A DNA stretch of 64,000 nucleotides from Miscanthus floridulus (GCF_019320115.1 NC_089598.1:27819491-27883490), one strand, 5' to 3'. Positions 36,881 to 50,600 are shown, numbered from the stretch's first letter. Notes: generated by a model not told the origin, from the sequence alone. Numbers and translations are program-made.

Positions 36881-37647
36881 CAGTGGCGGAGACAGGGGGA
36901 GGGTTGAGGGGGGGCACCCCATAACATTTCATGCCCCCATTAATACACTCCATTAATTAGCTACTTAATGGACCAATAACTAGTTAATGATGTTATTTTT
37001 ATTCAAAATTTCTTCTCTAATAACATCTTATATAATTAAAATTGACTTTTTTTATTATTTTCTTCATCTCTTTTATTCCTTTTATTTATTATTTTCCTAT
37101 CAAACATCTAGTTCGTCCTCACAGTATACTCTCCGATTAGTTTTCTAAATGTAATTAGTGTTTTCTTGTTTACTCTCCCTCTAAATTGAACGCTAATAGC
37201 ATTTATATTATTTAGAATTAGTCTTCATATTATCCTTCTTATTTTCTTTGTTCATGTTATTATTGTGATCCTTTTTCTAGTCTAAAAATTAGATTGATCG
37301 AGTGAACGTTAAAGACCTAGGGCTAATTAATTTTATTCTTTCTTTTGTATCGTAACACAACCATTTATTTGGTTGTCATTTGTATACTCTGGCTAAACCA
37401 CCGCTTAGCAATCTTGGGTAGCCGTCGGGCCCATCACTGAAGTGCAAAGGGGGTTTTTAATTGTATAAAAGAGAAACACTAAGAAATTTTAGATAAATAT
37501 TTCTACATAATAAGATTTGTTTGAGCATGTAAAAATTTCTAGCTTCACTATTGTATATATATTTTGGCTGTGTATATATCTTCTCACACATGATCATTGG
37601 TTGTCGGTATGAACGCCCCCCTATGTTAAATCCTGGCTCCGCCGCCG
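36881..37647. mobile_element. hAT-like non-autonomous element (CAGTGGCGGAG type)
   Basis: Left end CAGTGGCGGAGACAGG and right end CCTGGCTCCGCCGCCG are inverted copies. Sub-terminal GGGGGCACCCC / GAACGCCCCCCTAT blocks also pair. AT-rich interior without coding capacity. Target duplication not recognisable. Confidence 0.65.
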
Positions 37648-37670
37648 GCAGCAACCAGAGTGGCATCATT

Positions 37671-37752
37671 CTGTTCGCTTGTTCGTGTTTTTCTCTCGCA
37701 ACAAAACAGCATTAACCAACTTATAAATCACAGAAACTATAAGCGAACAAGG
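37671..37752. mobile_element. Short MITE, CCTRTTCGCTTG family, copy 2
   Basis: Left CTGTTCGCTTGTTCG pairs with right CTATAAGCGAACAAGG. Contains TTTTTCTCTCGCAACAAAAC, matching interior sequence of the 60949 copy. Confidence 0.65.
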
Positions 37753-38332
37753 TGCTGGGCACTGCCGACGGTTTCTTGTGCGCTACCGTCTCCCAGCCTG
37801 TCCTACCACAGTACGCCAGAGGCCAGAGCCACGGCCGGGCGAGCTCCTCCTCATCCCATTCCCGTCCGCCCTCGGGTTCACGAGGATCGCGTTGCGCTGC
37901 TGCTGCACCGCCCCATCCTCCTCATCCTTGGCCCACGCATCAATCAGTCACCACCACGCTCGGCCCCAGCAAGCATCCTGCGCTGCCCCCTCACCTCGCA
38001 TCATTTACGACGCCTCCCTGACACGCTACGGCCTGGTGCGTCCGTCCATGGGCTCGGCGACATCCGCACAGCACGAGCACATGCCGCTCTCCAGGTGCCC
38101 GGGGGCCACGGAATGGCAGCGGCAGCCGGCAGACGTACGGCTCGGATGAAAAGAACCCGGAAAATCATGGCTGCTCTGCTGTTCGCTCGCCTCAAGTTCA
38201 CCGGTTACAGAGGTCAGTAAAAAACAGGAGCTAGTGGCTATATGCAGATCATGAGTCACCTCCCATGATTCCAACACGGCAGACACAAGAGACTGCGAGA
38301 GACGATCAATACAGCCTCATAAGAAGTTGCTA
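37753..38332 (+). other. GC-rich unexplained stretch with open frames
   Basis: A 186-codon frame (37660-38220) covers this stretch on the plus strand, and two other frames are also open for long distances, as expected of GC-rich sequence. The translation is Pro/Arg/Ala/Ser-rich without a family I recognise. It lies about 600 bp beyond the ERECTA stop and faces it tail-to-tail. It could be a gene fragment or transposon interior. Confidence 0.25.
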
Positions 38333-38638
38333 GGGCCCTGTCACATGGATGTTTAGATAGCAATTAAGAGAACTATAAACATGAACTAATTATAAAACTA
38401 GTTGCAGAAGCCTAGAGCTAATTCACGAGCCGAATCTAATGAACCTAATTAATCTATAATTAGCATATGTTTACTACAGCATCACAAGGGCTTATCATGG
38501 ATTAATTAGGCTCATTAGATTAGTCTCACAAATTAGCCTAGGGGTTATGCAATTCATTTCATCATTAGTCTTCTTTTATAATACTCCTAAATAGCATCAA
38601 GGTGCTAAAAATTAGCCACATGAGATCCAAACGCACCC
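38333..38638. mobile_element. Tourist-like MITE, related to the 345-bp family
   Basis: Left GGGCCCTGTCACATGGATGTTTAG and right CCAAACGCACCC ends are imperfect inverted repeats. Internal CCTAATTAATC and GATTAATTAGGCTCATTAGA blocks match the elements at 11375 and 46404. Flanks are CTA at the left and TTA at the right. It lies 182 bp from the ERECTA stop codon, so it may overlap the 3' UTR end. Confidence 0.65.
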
Positions 38639-38819
38639 TTAGACCAAAGAAAAATGAGGGGATAAAACAGCTCTGCTCTAGAGGCACATGACTTTTTACA
38701 GTTAACAACACCCTACTGAGTCGTTAATATCTCCTACATCCCACAAAATGTCAGTCAACTGCTCCCACTACTCCCTCTTCAGACGCCTCAAGACTCCCCC
38801 AGTCTCCCAGACCTCTTCC

Positions 38820-41800
38820 CTACTCCATGATCTGCGAGATGGCCTCGCCGAACTTGAGGAACAGCTCGGCGTCTGAGGTGCTGGACGAGTTGGCGCAGGA
38901 GAGAGCGGCAGTGCCCCGCAGGCTGACGTACTCGTTGATGTAGCTTGGCACAGCTGGAGACGGCTGCGGCAGCTGGCCCAGCTGATGGGCGGACGGCTTT
39001 GGCGGCAGATCGGGGTTCGCCAGGCAGTCCAGGACACGCACCACCTCGTGCATCGTCGGTCGGTCCGAGGGTTGCCGCTTGGTGCAAAGGAGCGCCAGCT
39101 GGAAGAGCTTCTTCACCTCGCCGAGGTCCTTGCAGGTGTCTCCGATGTCAGGGTCCACGGTATCCATGACCTCGTTGCTTGCTGTCTTCGATAGGATCTG
39201 CAATTGGAGAAAACATTGATAACGACATACGGAAAAAGTTTCTTCCAGACAAGCTCAATATATGGAAAAAGTTCCTTCCAAACAAGTGGCGGCAGCAGCG
39301 GCGCATGTTATGATTTTATAAATGGACATATGATTTTATAAATGGATCGATTCTGGAACTACAAAATGACTCCTAATTTATCACACTGTTGCACATACCT
39401 ACTGTCAATTTTGAGCCATGTTTGAAACTGAGGTGACTCAAAATGTTACATCAAAGCATGGAGAGCTATGGGGCACATGATAAACCACTGACATCCTGTT
39501 AGTTCATTTTTTGCTTTCCATCTACATTATTTATGACAGGGGGACACCAACGGTAGGCTTTAGGGGACAGACACACTGCTACTTATAATGAAGCTTTCAG
39601 TCACCAAATCCAATGGATCAGCTCATAAATCCACAGCTGGTCTACAGTGCAGATAGATCTACTCACATGCTAGGTTTCGTGTCGCTGGTCCCCTTGTAGG
39701 AACACAAGCCTAATGGTCATTGTTCAGCAATTATTGGGCGCTATTGGAATCCAAAGCGATATAAGATGAAGGAAAGCGACTTCTAATTGAACAAATGCAG
39801 GAGACTGAAGATTAGTTACCAAGTGATGGAGATTGCACTCGTTGTCCACTGGCTTCTTGCCAGTCAGCAGCTCCAGCAGAACAATGCCATAGCTGTAGAC
39901 ATCAGACTTTTCATTGAGACGGGAAGTGCGGGCGTACTCAGGATCAATGTAGCCAATAGTGCCCATGACATAGGTTGATGTGTGAGTTTTTGAGACACAT
40001 AAGCTCTTAGCAATGCCAAAGTCTGTAAGATGGGCCTCATAATCTTTGTCAAGGAGTATATTCTTTGATTTTACATCCCGGTGAATTATTCGTGGACTGC
40101 AGTCATGGTGAAGGTAAGCAAGGCCTTGAGCTGCACCAAGAGCAATCCGTAGGCGAGTCTCCCAGTCAAGTTTTTTCTTCTTGGATGAACCTTCTGAAAG
40201 AAAATAGGTTTACATTATGAAATGGTATAGTAATTGCAGCCAAATATCCATGACCATTAAATAAGCAAGCCTTTGTCAAAACATGAACTGTCTTGAGAGC
40301 CCAACTGATGTTGTGTGACAGGTAAACAAACAAACACTATTGAGATGAAACAAATAAAGACTATTTAAATGAAAAGCAGCATAGTGGTGCTAGTTCCTGG
40401 TCGCTTTATAAACAGTTCTCGTGATTCCTTAACCACAAAAAAAAATGTCTGCATGGGTTTGGGACCTAGACTTACCATGTAAAACATCCCATAAGCTGCC
40501 ACTTTCCATATAATCATAAAAGAGGAGGTTCCCAACAGGTGATAGTGAGTACCCTTGAAGGCTGACTAGATTCCGGTGCTTGATGCTACCAACAGTCTCG
40601 AGCTCAGTTTCAAATTCCTTAAGGCTGTGCGGGTAGTGGGCATACAGCTTTTTTATTGCCACTGGTTTGCAATTCTTTAGAACACATTTATAAACTGTAC
40701 TTGACGCCCCGTATCCAATGATGTATTTCTCACTCAAGTTCTCAGTCATCCTCATTATATCATCGTATACATGAAGGGCCATGTTCATATGAAGGATAAC
40801 CAGCTTGGGGGGAGCATTGCTCACTGCAAACAGAATGGATATCAATTACAGGATATCAATGTTGTTCTAGCATCAACTATAAGAGACCAGTAAACTACTG
40901 AGTTGAATCCAGACAATATTATTATTTGACAAAAACTATTAGTACATCAACATTACAAGTAAGATACTAAATAAGGTGGTGGACCATCATATTATTGTTA
41001 GAGGAGATTCCAAAGTTAGTAAATGCATTACCTTGCTTGCTTACAGTGACATCTTTAAAAGCAGGTGGACGGCGTGGTCTGCAAACAGCCACTAAGATCA
41101 TCAGGAGGATAACAAGTCCACCCACAGCAACACCAATTATGGCAACCTTTGAGATTGGTGCTGAATAGAAAATCCAGGAAGAAAAGATCTTGGTTTATAA
41201 TGTACTGATAAAATTCAGGTCAAATAAATTGATGAATGCAGCACTCTTCTTACGTTTCTCGCGGTGGCCAGTGGAACGACACGAAGAACCAAGCCAATAT
41301 CCACAGAGTCCAGGATTACCTAAAAAGCTGAAGAAATAACAAGATCGCTAAACTACTATTTCCAAGTATAAGCAAAAAGATAGTCATGATTGAATTCATG
41401 GAGCACAATACCTGTCAGGTGAAAACCGTGTAAAGTTGTTGTCAGCAGGGACAACACCAGCCAAATTATTGTATGACACATTTCTGTCCAAAGATGCAAA
41501 AGGTCAATGTTAGAAAAATACCTACTTCAAAAAAAAATGTTAGAAAAATACAAAATTTTGTGCATCCTTTCAATATTCAGGTTATGAAATTACAAGATAT
41601 TGAGGCTGAAGCAGTTCATCAGAGAAGACACATCGCCAGTTATATTGTTATTTTCCAGTTTTCTACAAGAGTAAATGATGATTCAGAACAAAGCTGCACT
41701 TGAAAAACTAAACTTGCAGACTAAAAAACTAGGATATAACTTACAACAACATCAGGTTTTGCAGCATTTCAAGTTCTTGAGGAATCAGGCCACCAAGGTG

Positions 41801-44800
41801 ATTATAGGATAAATCACTAGAAACAACAGTCAAGTCATTAAAAATATAATGCAAGGAATATTCAATAAAAGGATTCACATAAATAAGGTCAAGTACTTAC
41901 ATCTCCATGACACTCCTCAAATTACCAAACTCCGCAGGGATGAATCCAACTAGACCATTCTTGCTCAAGTTACTAGAGAAACATGTTCAATGTCAGGATA
42001 TGAAGCAGGAAACATACCAAGAAACCATAGCCCAAAAAACTTACAGCCTCAATAGATGCTCTAGGCTGCCAATGGATGATGGAATTGGACCAGTCATCAT
42101 GTTACAGGACAAGTCCCTGGTACATATATCTATGTTATATATAGCATTAGCATGAAATGGATACTCTTAATACATATGAGCTGATGAAGGCTTACAACGT
42201 GTCCAAATTGTTGATCCTTGATAGCTCAATAGGAATAGATCCACTTATGAAATTTGATGACAGATTTCTGAAGAAACAAAGGAAACGGTTGAATGTGAGT
42301 TACGAATCAATATGAGCAAAACAGCATATCAGTACAAAAAAATGGAAATGTGTTCAACTCAATTTAGCACAGCATGAGGCTCAAAATTTATTGGAACTTA
42401 CAAATAGGTCATGCTTTCAAGTTTCCGCAACGAACAAGGAATGGTCCCATTTAACTTGTTGCCATAAGCATTGCTGTTAAATAAAATTAGCATGTTATAT
42501 AGATACTTGCAACATTGCACATGAGCTGCAAATTTTCAGAAATAATTTGTGCTTACAAGCTATTGAGATTCACACATGAACTTAGGTTGTCAGGAATTGG
42601 TCCTTCAAGGTGGTTATTCGCAAGGTTCCTGCGATAGAAGTAGAATCAGCGATGTTCATGCAATGTAGTTTTCTGGAGAACAAGAAAACACTGGTTCACG
42701 TGGCAAGTAATAAGAGGGTGCCTGAAAAGTACTTACAGGTCAAACAAGCCTGTTAGCCTTCCAAGCTCTGGTGGAATTGACCCAATAAGTTGATTATCGT
42801 TCAGTTCTCTGAATTTAGATAGTTATATCGAAGATAGATTAATGGTCAACCTGAATCTTGATATCCATAACAGAAGGAATACTAAAACTTACAGGTAATG
42901 AAGTGTTGACATATTTCCTAACTCTGGTGGTATCGACCCAGTTAACCTATTGCCTTGGATGTACCTATGAAGTTTTAACATGTATAAAGACAAACTTAGA
43001 AATATGTTCAGATCAAACTTTTTCTAGGGTTGAAGTGTATCAGTTCAAACTAAAATCTTGAAAATCTATGAACCAGATTTAGGGGGATAAGAATTCTTAC
43101 AGCTTCTCAGTATATGTCAAGTTGCCTAGTATAGATGGTATAGGACCAGATAATTGGTTGTAACTCAGATCTCTGATAGAGTAAAAGTTCCATGAATTAG
43201 CAAACATATTTCTTTCACTACCAGCAATGAGAAAGCAATGTCTCATTTGTAGATTAGTCAACTATCTAGTAACTGTAGAATTCACTGTAGGACTTACAGA
43301 ACAGCGAGAGCCTGCATAAGACCAATTACTGAAGGAATTGGACCGGTGAACATGTTCCCTTGCAAGGATCTAATAAAGGGTACATGCAGCTTTGCAGGTA
43401 AGCTTATATATGTTAGGCATGTAATTACATCATTTTCAGTGAAAAGAAACAGGCAAACAGCACATACAGTGTAGCCACTTGTAGGAAACCAATGTTGAAT
43501 GGGATTGGTCCAGTAAAGCGGTTGTAAGACAAATCCCTACCAATATAAAATGTTAGGAAAAATGATATATATGAAAAGTTAAATCAATTATTTCAGGAGT
43601 GGCAAGAATGCATATACGTACAAGACCTGAAAACTTGTACAATTCCCAATGGTGTCTGGTATCACCCCAGTCAAGCTATTGTTCTTCACATCACTGATCA
43701 AATTAGTGGGAAGCTTAAAACCAGATTGAAACAAAAAAAAAACTTGCAGCAAACTAGACAAGCAGTGTACTTACAAGTACCAAAGGCCAGTCAGCTGGCA
43801 CATATCAGGAGAGAGGCTTCCTTCTAAATGATTGCCCCGCAAGCCCCTAGTAATTATAGTTACTAATTTAGCCACAAAACTTAGGAGAAATTACTTGATG
43901 TTTCAGTAACAACTTATGTGTTTGAATGCCATTTCACAAGAATATATCCAAACCATAAAGACTTAATAATGCTGCCCAGCTTTTACTGAGCAGCCAGGCA
44001 CTTAAATATATAGTAGCAATGTATGTACAGTACCAGCAGTCCAGCACTAGTACAAACTTTTTGAACCTCAAGGATGACTTACAGATATTGAAGAACCTCA
44101 TTCCAGTAGATAAGCCTTGGTATCTCCCCAGTCAGTTTGTTTTGTGCCAAATCCCTGGAGTGCGCATCACATTAGAAATTCTGAACCATCCTAGTTGATC
44201 CACCTTATAAGAATCATGTAGCAGTAATAGCTTACAAAATCTTCAAATTTGGGAGCTGTGACAATGTTGATGGGATAGCACCAATCAGCTGGTTGTTCTT
44301 CAATATTCTAGAAATCACAAACAGCACCACAAAATCTGTAAAAACTTCAAAATCCCCAAATGACGTGTATTTCTATGGATTTCAGAGGGAAGAAGCCTCA
44401 CAAGTTCTCCAGGTGCTTCAGCTTTGATATAGAAAATGGTATGTCGCCATCCAGGTTGTTGAAAGAAAAGTCCCTAAAGGTAAAGGCAAAGTTTGAATAA
44501 AAGCACTACCACCACAACCACAACTAAACATGGGTTACTCGAAGTTCAACTTACAGAGTCTTAAGTGATGAACAATCGCCAATCTCATCAGGGATCTGCC
44601 CGGATAGCCCATTTGACTTCAGATCGCTGAATGTGAATGCAAAGGAGACCAGTTAACACAGTTCAGGAAAGTAAAATCTAATCAACAGCAGTCGTTTGGA
44701 CAAACAAGAAATCATCCGTACATGGAGACGAGGCTCTTGAGGCTGCCGACGGCTGGAGAGATCTCGCCCTCAAGGTTGAGGCCAGAGAGGTTGCTGCATT

Positions 44801-45867
44801 GCATTGGCGCCAACCCGCATCAGTGGCTACACATCGCAATCGTTGGGAAAGGAGCAAAGTTTAATGGACGCTCTTCTTACAGCGCAGCGACGGCGAATGT
44901 GACGTTGTCGCACAGGACGCCGCGCCAGGAGCAGTAGTCGTCGCCGGCCCAATCGTACAGTACGTTGCCGACGTTGCGGAAGGACTTCTTGATCTCCACC
45001 AGCGTCGCCCCTGGAAGATGCAGAACTAGCCGCATTAGCAGAAAAAAAATGGAGACACAGAACAGATTACAGACTGGTAGAAATCTGAACAGACGACTCG
45101 GCAAATGGAATATCCGCAGAAAGGGAGTCGGATAAACAAGATAGTTGGATTCTGACTAGTGTTTTCAGGCAGGAAAGCAAAGGAACTGGGGGACGTCAGA
45201 TTTGGAAAGCCCAAATATGACACGATAGTGAAATATGAAGTTACTTGGATTCATTCAGATAGAAAATAGGATCATACTCCAGAATAGCAAACCAAACACA
45301 GCTAAAACACACAAGAATAGAACAGACTAAACAAAAGAGACCAAGCTTCCAACACTGAAGGGACAAATAAAGAAACAAGAATGTTCTGAGCATTTGCTCC
45401 AATAAGCAGCACAAGAAGCCACATGTAAAAAAAACAAAACAGAACATGAAGAGAAAAAAAAAAGATCACATTTTGAAACATGGGCAGACTAGTTATAAAA
45501 ACCCGTAGGCATGAAAGAAGAGAAGAATAGAAGATGAGATGAGAAGAGGCACAACTCACAAGGATTAGTTAAGTGTGTTACACTCGGGTTACGGGCTTAT
45601 AGGGCTATAAAAAAATGGGAATGGAACACTAGCGAATCACCATGCCTCCAAAAGCGCGTACTTGAAGCGCTAATAAAATACCAATCCTAACAAACCCAAC
45701 CCCCTGAATCTTTGCTCCCCAGTAGGCAACCAGAGGGCTCCTCCCAGAGAAGAAAGAAATAAAGAGAAATGGATATAGAAAAAAGAAACAGATCACCAAC
45801 CATCGTCGGCGACGGCGACGGCGACGAGGAGGAGGGCGACGAGAGCACGGGCGGCCGTCGTCGTCAT
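38820..45867 (-). CDS. ER: ERECTA-family LRR receptor-like kinase, complete, 27 exons, 977 aa
   Basis: Plasma-membrane receptor kinase; ERECTA proteins sense EPF/EPFL peptides with TMM/SERK partners and signal through YODA-MAPK to control stomatal spacing and organ growth. Exons in transcription order: 45867-45801, 45010-44881, 44793-44722, 44626-44555, 44473-44402, 44307-44236, 44154-44083, 43846-43775, 43693-43622, 43536-43468, 43369-43298, 43172-43101, 42964-42893, 42808-42737, 42628-42557, 42473-42402, 42267-42196, 42116-42045, 41972-41901, 41816-41745, 41662-41594, 41483-41412, 41327-41254, 41160-41032, 40823-40476, 40193-39820, 39197-38820. All introns are GT-AG and 18 exons are exactly 72 bp, one LRR each. 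Signal peptide [24 protein letters not shown]-cap with [16 protein letters not shown]; about 20 LRRs; membrane span about 574-595; kinase with GYGASSTV (648-655), VAIK Lys669, HRD Asp767, DFG Asp785. The length matches the 976-residue Arabidopsis protein. No defect seen. Orthology to rice ER1/sorghum ER is from memory. Confidence 0.96.
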
Positions 45868-46403
45868 GGGCACTGAGCTGCGGACAGGCATCGGGGGAGT
45901 GACATTACAGGGAGAGGACAGCGACGATGGAGCGCGAAGCGTGCTGCAGCGAGCCTGCCTCCTCTGCCTGCCTGCCTTAATGGGGCGGAGCTCTTGGTTG
46001 GTTTCGTGGGTTCTCGCGCTCCATGCTTATCAGCTTTTTCTCTCGCCACAAAATGAAAAGAGTGTAGAGAGTGTATAGACTTGGGAGGAGCCCTCTGGTT
46101 GGGAGAGTGGTTTCATAAACATCAAACGAAAAGAGTGTAGAGAGTGGTTTCATATGATGAGAGAGATTGGGAGAAGGACACTGCAGCGCCTGAAAGGTCA
46201 CATCAATGATCTACAGTGATTTTCTCTCTCTATCTGGTTGGCCTAGGGCAGTAGAACTCGAGTAACAGATTGAGGAGCATGGCACAGCTGACATGTGGGT
46301 CCTACGGGTTTGGATTGGGTTAATGCTTAGCTGTGAGTCTACAGGGGCAACTGCAGCTGCAGGTGGACCACCACACTTCTGTATTTTCGATACACTGTGT
46401 TTT
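45868..46403 (-). promoter_or_regulatory. ERECTA 5' UTR and proximal promoter with GA-rich duplications
   Basis: Sequence upstream of the ERECTA ATG up to the nearest MITE. It contains a 19-bp direct repeat GAAAAGAGTGTAGAGAGTG at 46055-46073 and 46128-46146, and GAGAGTGGTTTCATA twice (46103-46117, 46140-46154). On the minus strand these are CT-rich (TCTCTACACTCTTTTC). A CTATACAC sequence on the minus strand near 46075 could be a TATA-like box. Transcription start not determined. Confidence 0.4.
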
Positions 46404-46748
46404 GGGGGTGTTTGTTTTCCTCAAACTAAATTTTAGTCCATGTCACATCGGACGTTTGGATGCTATTTAGGAGAACTAAATATGAGTTAATTATAAAACT
46501 AATTACATAGATGGAGGCTAATTTACGAGACGAATTTATTAAGCCTAATTAATCCGCCATTAGCATATATTTACTGTAGCACAGCATTGTCAAATCATGG
46601 ACTAATTAGGCTTAAAAAATTCGTCTCGCAAATTAACCACAATCTGTGCAATTAGTTATTTTTTCGTCTATATTTAATACTTCATGCATGTGTCCAAACA
46701 TTCGATGGAATATGGACTAAAATTTTCCTGTAGGAACCAAACACCCCC
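46404..46748. mobile_element. Tourist-like MITE, 345-bp family, in the ERECTA promoter
   Basis: Ends GGGGGTGTTTGTTTTCC and GGAACCAAACACCCCC are inverted repeats; length 345 bp, identical to the element at 11375. TTA follows on the right; the left flank is TTT, one mismatch. Internal AGCCTAATTAATCCG and GGACTAATTAGGCTTA stretches are family-specific. It starts about 540 bp upstream of the ERECTA ATG. Confidence 0.75.
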
Positions 46749-47618
46749 TTAACCTTCCCTGGTAGGGAAGGGTAAGGGTAACGGTAGGGCTAGTTTCACC
46801 AGAATCTCGACCTGCTTTTTTTTGCAATTCAAGTTTGTCAAAGTAAGCTAAAGCCACACAAAATGTTACTATAAATTTGACGAGCCAAATATAAGAGATT
46901 TTAAGTTTTGATGACAAATCAAATAAATACGAAAATCATGACCAGCCAAAATTTTGGCTTGGCATACTTTAGAGCGAACTAAGCAGACCCTTTACATCGT
47001 GTAAGTTTCTCATACGTCCTATAACGAGTGTCATTCTTATTTTTTCGGAAAATTAAATTAAATATTTTTAAATTTAATCAAATATATATATAATATTAAT
47101 ATTTATGATACATCATCATTAGATGAATCACTGGATATATTTTCATAATAAACATATTTAGAGATATAAATATTGCTAATATTTTCTAGAAACCGTAAAC
47201 TTAAAAAATGACTAACACGAACCCCATATACGATATTCTTTTTGATAGAGGGAGTAATGATTTTGAAAAAATAATAATATAGAATTTGGTTAGCTACAAT
47301 ATTCAATTTTTTTCATTGTGTCGTCATAAAAAATATACTATACAAACTCTATGGTCATTTTGATATTATTATAAGCATTAGCATATTATTACAATTGGGT
47401 CATATTGGCAAATAGATATGTTTACCATACTTGGCGACTTCTTCTGTTTGAAATTTCACATGGTAAATAAATATTGCAAATGAAAACAGCGGCCATGCTT
47501 TCATCGTAGTTGGCCGCGCTTTCATCATAGTTGGCCGCACGAGATGAAAGAGATGAAACAATCAACCTTAGTGCGAATTTCATCACCTTCACAAGGCCTT
47601 GGAAATAATGCTAACAAG
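46749..47618. other. AT-rich intergenic sequence, no feature recognised
   Basis: Low-complexity AT-rich DNA with a short tandem phrase GGCCGCGCTTTCATCATAGTTGGCCGC near 47500-47540 (CTTTCATCRTAGTTGGCCGC twice). No gene seen. Confidence 0.4.
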
Positions 47619-50600
47619 TGTGACAGAACCGTCCGAAATAACATACCTTCAGAGGTGCTCGTCTTCCACCAGACGCTAAGCACCCCGAAAGCAAGCTACA
47701 TCAGAGGGATTCCGTCGAGCACACCCTAAGGGAGAACTCGAATAATCCACGTTTTTCCTCCAGGATCCAATAATGAGAACGAGTTTACAATACTTAGTCT
47801 ATTTCATACAACAAGAGTTCTTAAAAATACATTATTACAATACCAAGTTCAGAGTGTGGAATTTAAACAGCGGAATTACAATAAACATCTAACGATAAGA
47901 TACAAGGATCCGTCTGTGTCCACCAGAAAAATCCTCCACACAACAGCTACTCCTCAAGCCGCACCTACAATAGGAGTAAATGAACCATGAGTACATAATG
48001 TACTCACAAGACTTACCCGACTAGTGTGAATACTTTTCCGACTCCAAAGGATATGATATACTTTATGGTTTGCTGGGTTTCCTTTTTACAAAAGTGATAC
48101 TAGTAGTGAATCCTTATGCATGTGTTTTATTAGCAGTCACGATTAGTTCATTAGCTAACCATTCTATGTAAGCATATGTTCTACTTTCAAGCAAGAGTTG
48201 AGCAATCAGATCTATTTCACCATCTTTCATTTTCCAGTTCTTACTACGGTGCTAGATCATAGATAAGTCGTACCGGATTATCCAGCGATTCGTGAATCAA
48301 TGTGCCCAGCTAGGTTCCCTAAAACATATGCCCCGTTTGTATCTAGACACAAACAGGACCAACCCATCACTCTCCTGTCAAGGGGTCCAGGTCCTCGTCC
48401 AAATTTGAACTCCAAGCCCCCATATCTGAGTCCCGAACTCAGTGTGGTGCTTAGACCTCCACCATCTTTGCATCCAATCAGTTGGTCTAGAAAGAGCCGG
48501 AACCCACGATAAAAGAGTAACGAGCCTTCTCTACTCTCATAAATAAGTATGTGCTCAGAATAATAAGTCTGTGATCTGACTAGAATCCAATGCAACGGTC
48601 GGTCCTTAACCGACACGGACAGGGAAAACAGTGTAACCAAGCTATGTCCCGTTGGCCACGGGACACAACCTCTTACACCTACCAATACATATACCATATC
48701 GCTGCCCGGTCTCTATTTCTTTTCACCATTTTATCATGAAAGTGATAATAATCACCTGTTGTGAGTAACGACAGGTTACTCATGCTACCAAAAAACCTAA
48801 GCATAGCAGCTACTCGATCTAAGATAGTAGGACTCATAGGTAGGTATATCTATGCATGTAGTTTCAATATAAATCCTGTAATGTAATTGCATATCATATA
48901 TATATTTCCAGTGATTATTCAGAATAAGGGTTATTCATCGGGGCTTGCCTTGGACAGGCACGGTGTCAGCTCAGTTTGTCCGTGGCGGCTCTGGGACCTC
49001 CTCCCGCACGAGGACCTCCTCCTTGTACTCTTCAATCACCTCTTTGTACTTTTGCTCGCCCTCAGTCACGAACTCCACCAACTCATTTTCTACATGCATG
49101 CAATGACGATGCAACGCTCAATATTAAGGCAATAGCAGTTCTTAAAATAAGAATATATCTACTAAGCCACTAAGCTAGCTCTAATGACTAAGATACTGAG
49201 CTAATCATCATTCCCATCAAACCAGCAGGGTTTCACCTACAAGTGCTACTTAGCAACTAAAATATATTCTCACTCTTATTAATGATTCAATATATACTAC
49301 AGCAAGGAGTACTTAGCTACCATATTTCTCAATCGATTCTAAGGCTACAAAAATTACAGTAAGCACATAATAATACAATGAATCTACTGTAAAAATTTCA
49401 TGGTCAAAGCAATTACCAATTTGCCACAAAAATTCCTACAAATACTAACCTAAATAATACTAAACACTCACAAATAATTTAATAGCCACTGGTATCAACA
49501 AATATATATGAACTAAATACACTAACAGATAGAGCACAATTTTAGGAACCTAACAAAATTACTTTCATAATTTTTGGACACATATGCGAATTGATATTAA
49601 TTTTCAAAGTTTAGCTCAAAATTAAAATATAAAGCTATTTCTAATTCCTTAAGAAAAAGGAAAAACGAATTCCACCCGCGGCCCACCACCGCGTGGCCCA
49701 CGCGGACGCGGCCCAACATGAGGCGGCCCACAATGGGGAGGCCCACGCGCGCGACACATATGCAAAAACGCCCCTAAACTCTGGGCAAACTAACCCACAG
49801 TCCATGTTACTATTCCTAGAAAGAGCAACTATGCAACAAAACCCTCGGAAACTCCCTCCTTTACAACGGCATGGTCCTCGGCCACCCGCGCGCGTGTCGA
49901 CGTGGCGGCGATGGCATTGGATGGCCACGCTGGCCAGCTAGGACCTGCGCTAGCTCCACTAACGGTCCGACCCCCATCTACAACCCTAGCGCCTACACTA
50001 GCCTAGGTTACTAGAGTTCACGGAAGTGGTGACCACGGCGTGCGCCCATGCGCGATAGTGGCACGGACATGCCGGCCACCCTAAGCCACCGCGGGGTAAA
50101 CTAACTAGTGCTATAGCATCACTATCTTACCCTGGTTACGGCTGCGGTGGTTCCCCGAACAGGGCTGGCCATGTGCGGGTGGTGGGATGCGGTGGCGCTC
50201 CGAGACGGCGCGGCCACGTCAATGGCTATGGCGAGGTGGTAGAGGTGCAAGTGAGGTGCGTAGGGTGAAGTGGTGGTGGAGACAGAGTTCGTGGTGTAGA
50301 TGGATTGATGAGGGGTGGAGCGGTGGGTGGCTACTCTCGGCCACGGCCGGTCCCGGCCTTAATGGCATGGTGGAGGGGAAACTCTAAATTGGAGTTCATC
50401 GTGGCTCGATTCAAGGCGGGGTGGGGACAGTTGGCATGTAGACATCAATGCGCATACATAGGCACGCGAAATTGAAGGCAAGTGCCTACACCCCAGCTCA
50501 CCATGGCCACGATGTGACGACGGAAACAGAAGCGGGCAGGGGAGAATGAGAGGACGGGAGGCGATGAGGACACGGCCGGTAGCTAGCGAGTGCACCTTGG

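Noticed and set aside
37660..38220. 186-residue frame as a confident gene
   Set aside because: It starts in a MITE, has no known domain or splice context, and other frames are open too; kept only as an unexplained stretch.
44722..45559. Frames within ERECTA introns and on its opposite strand
   Set aside because: Explained by ERECTA exons or intron 1; no independent domain.
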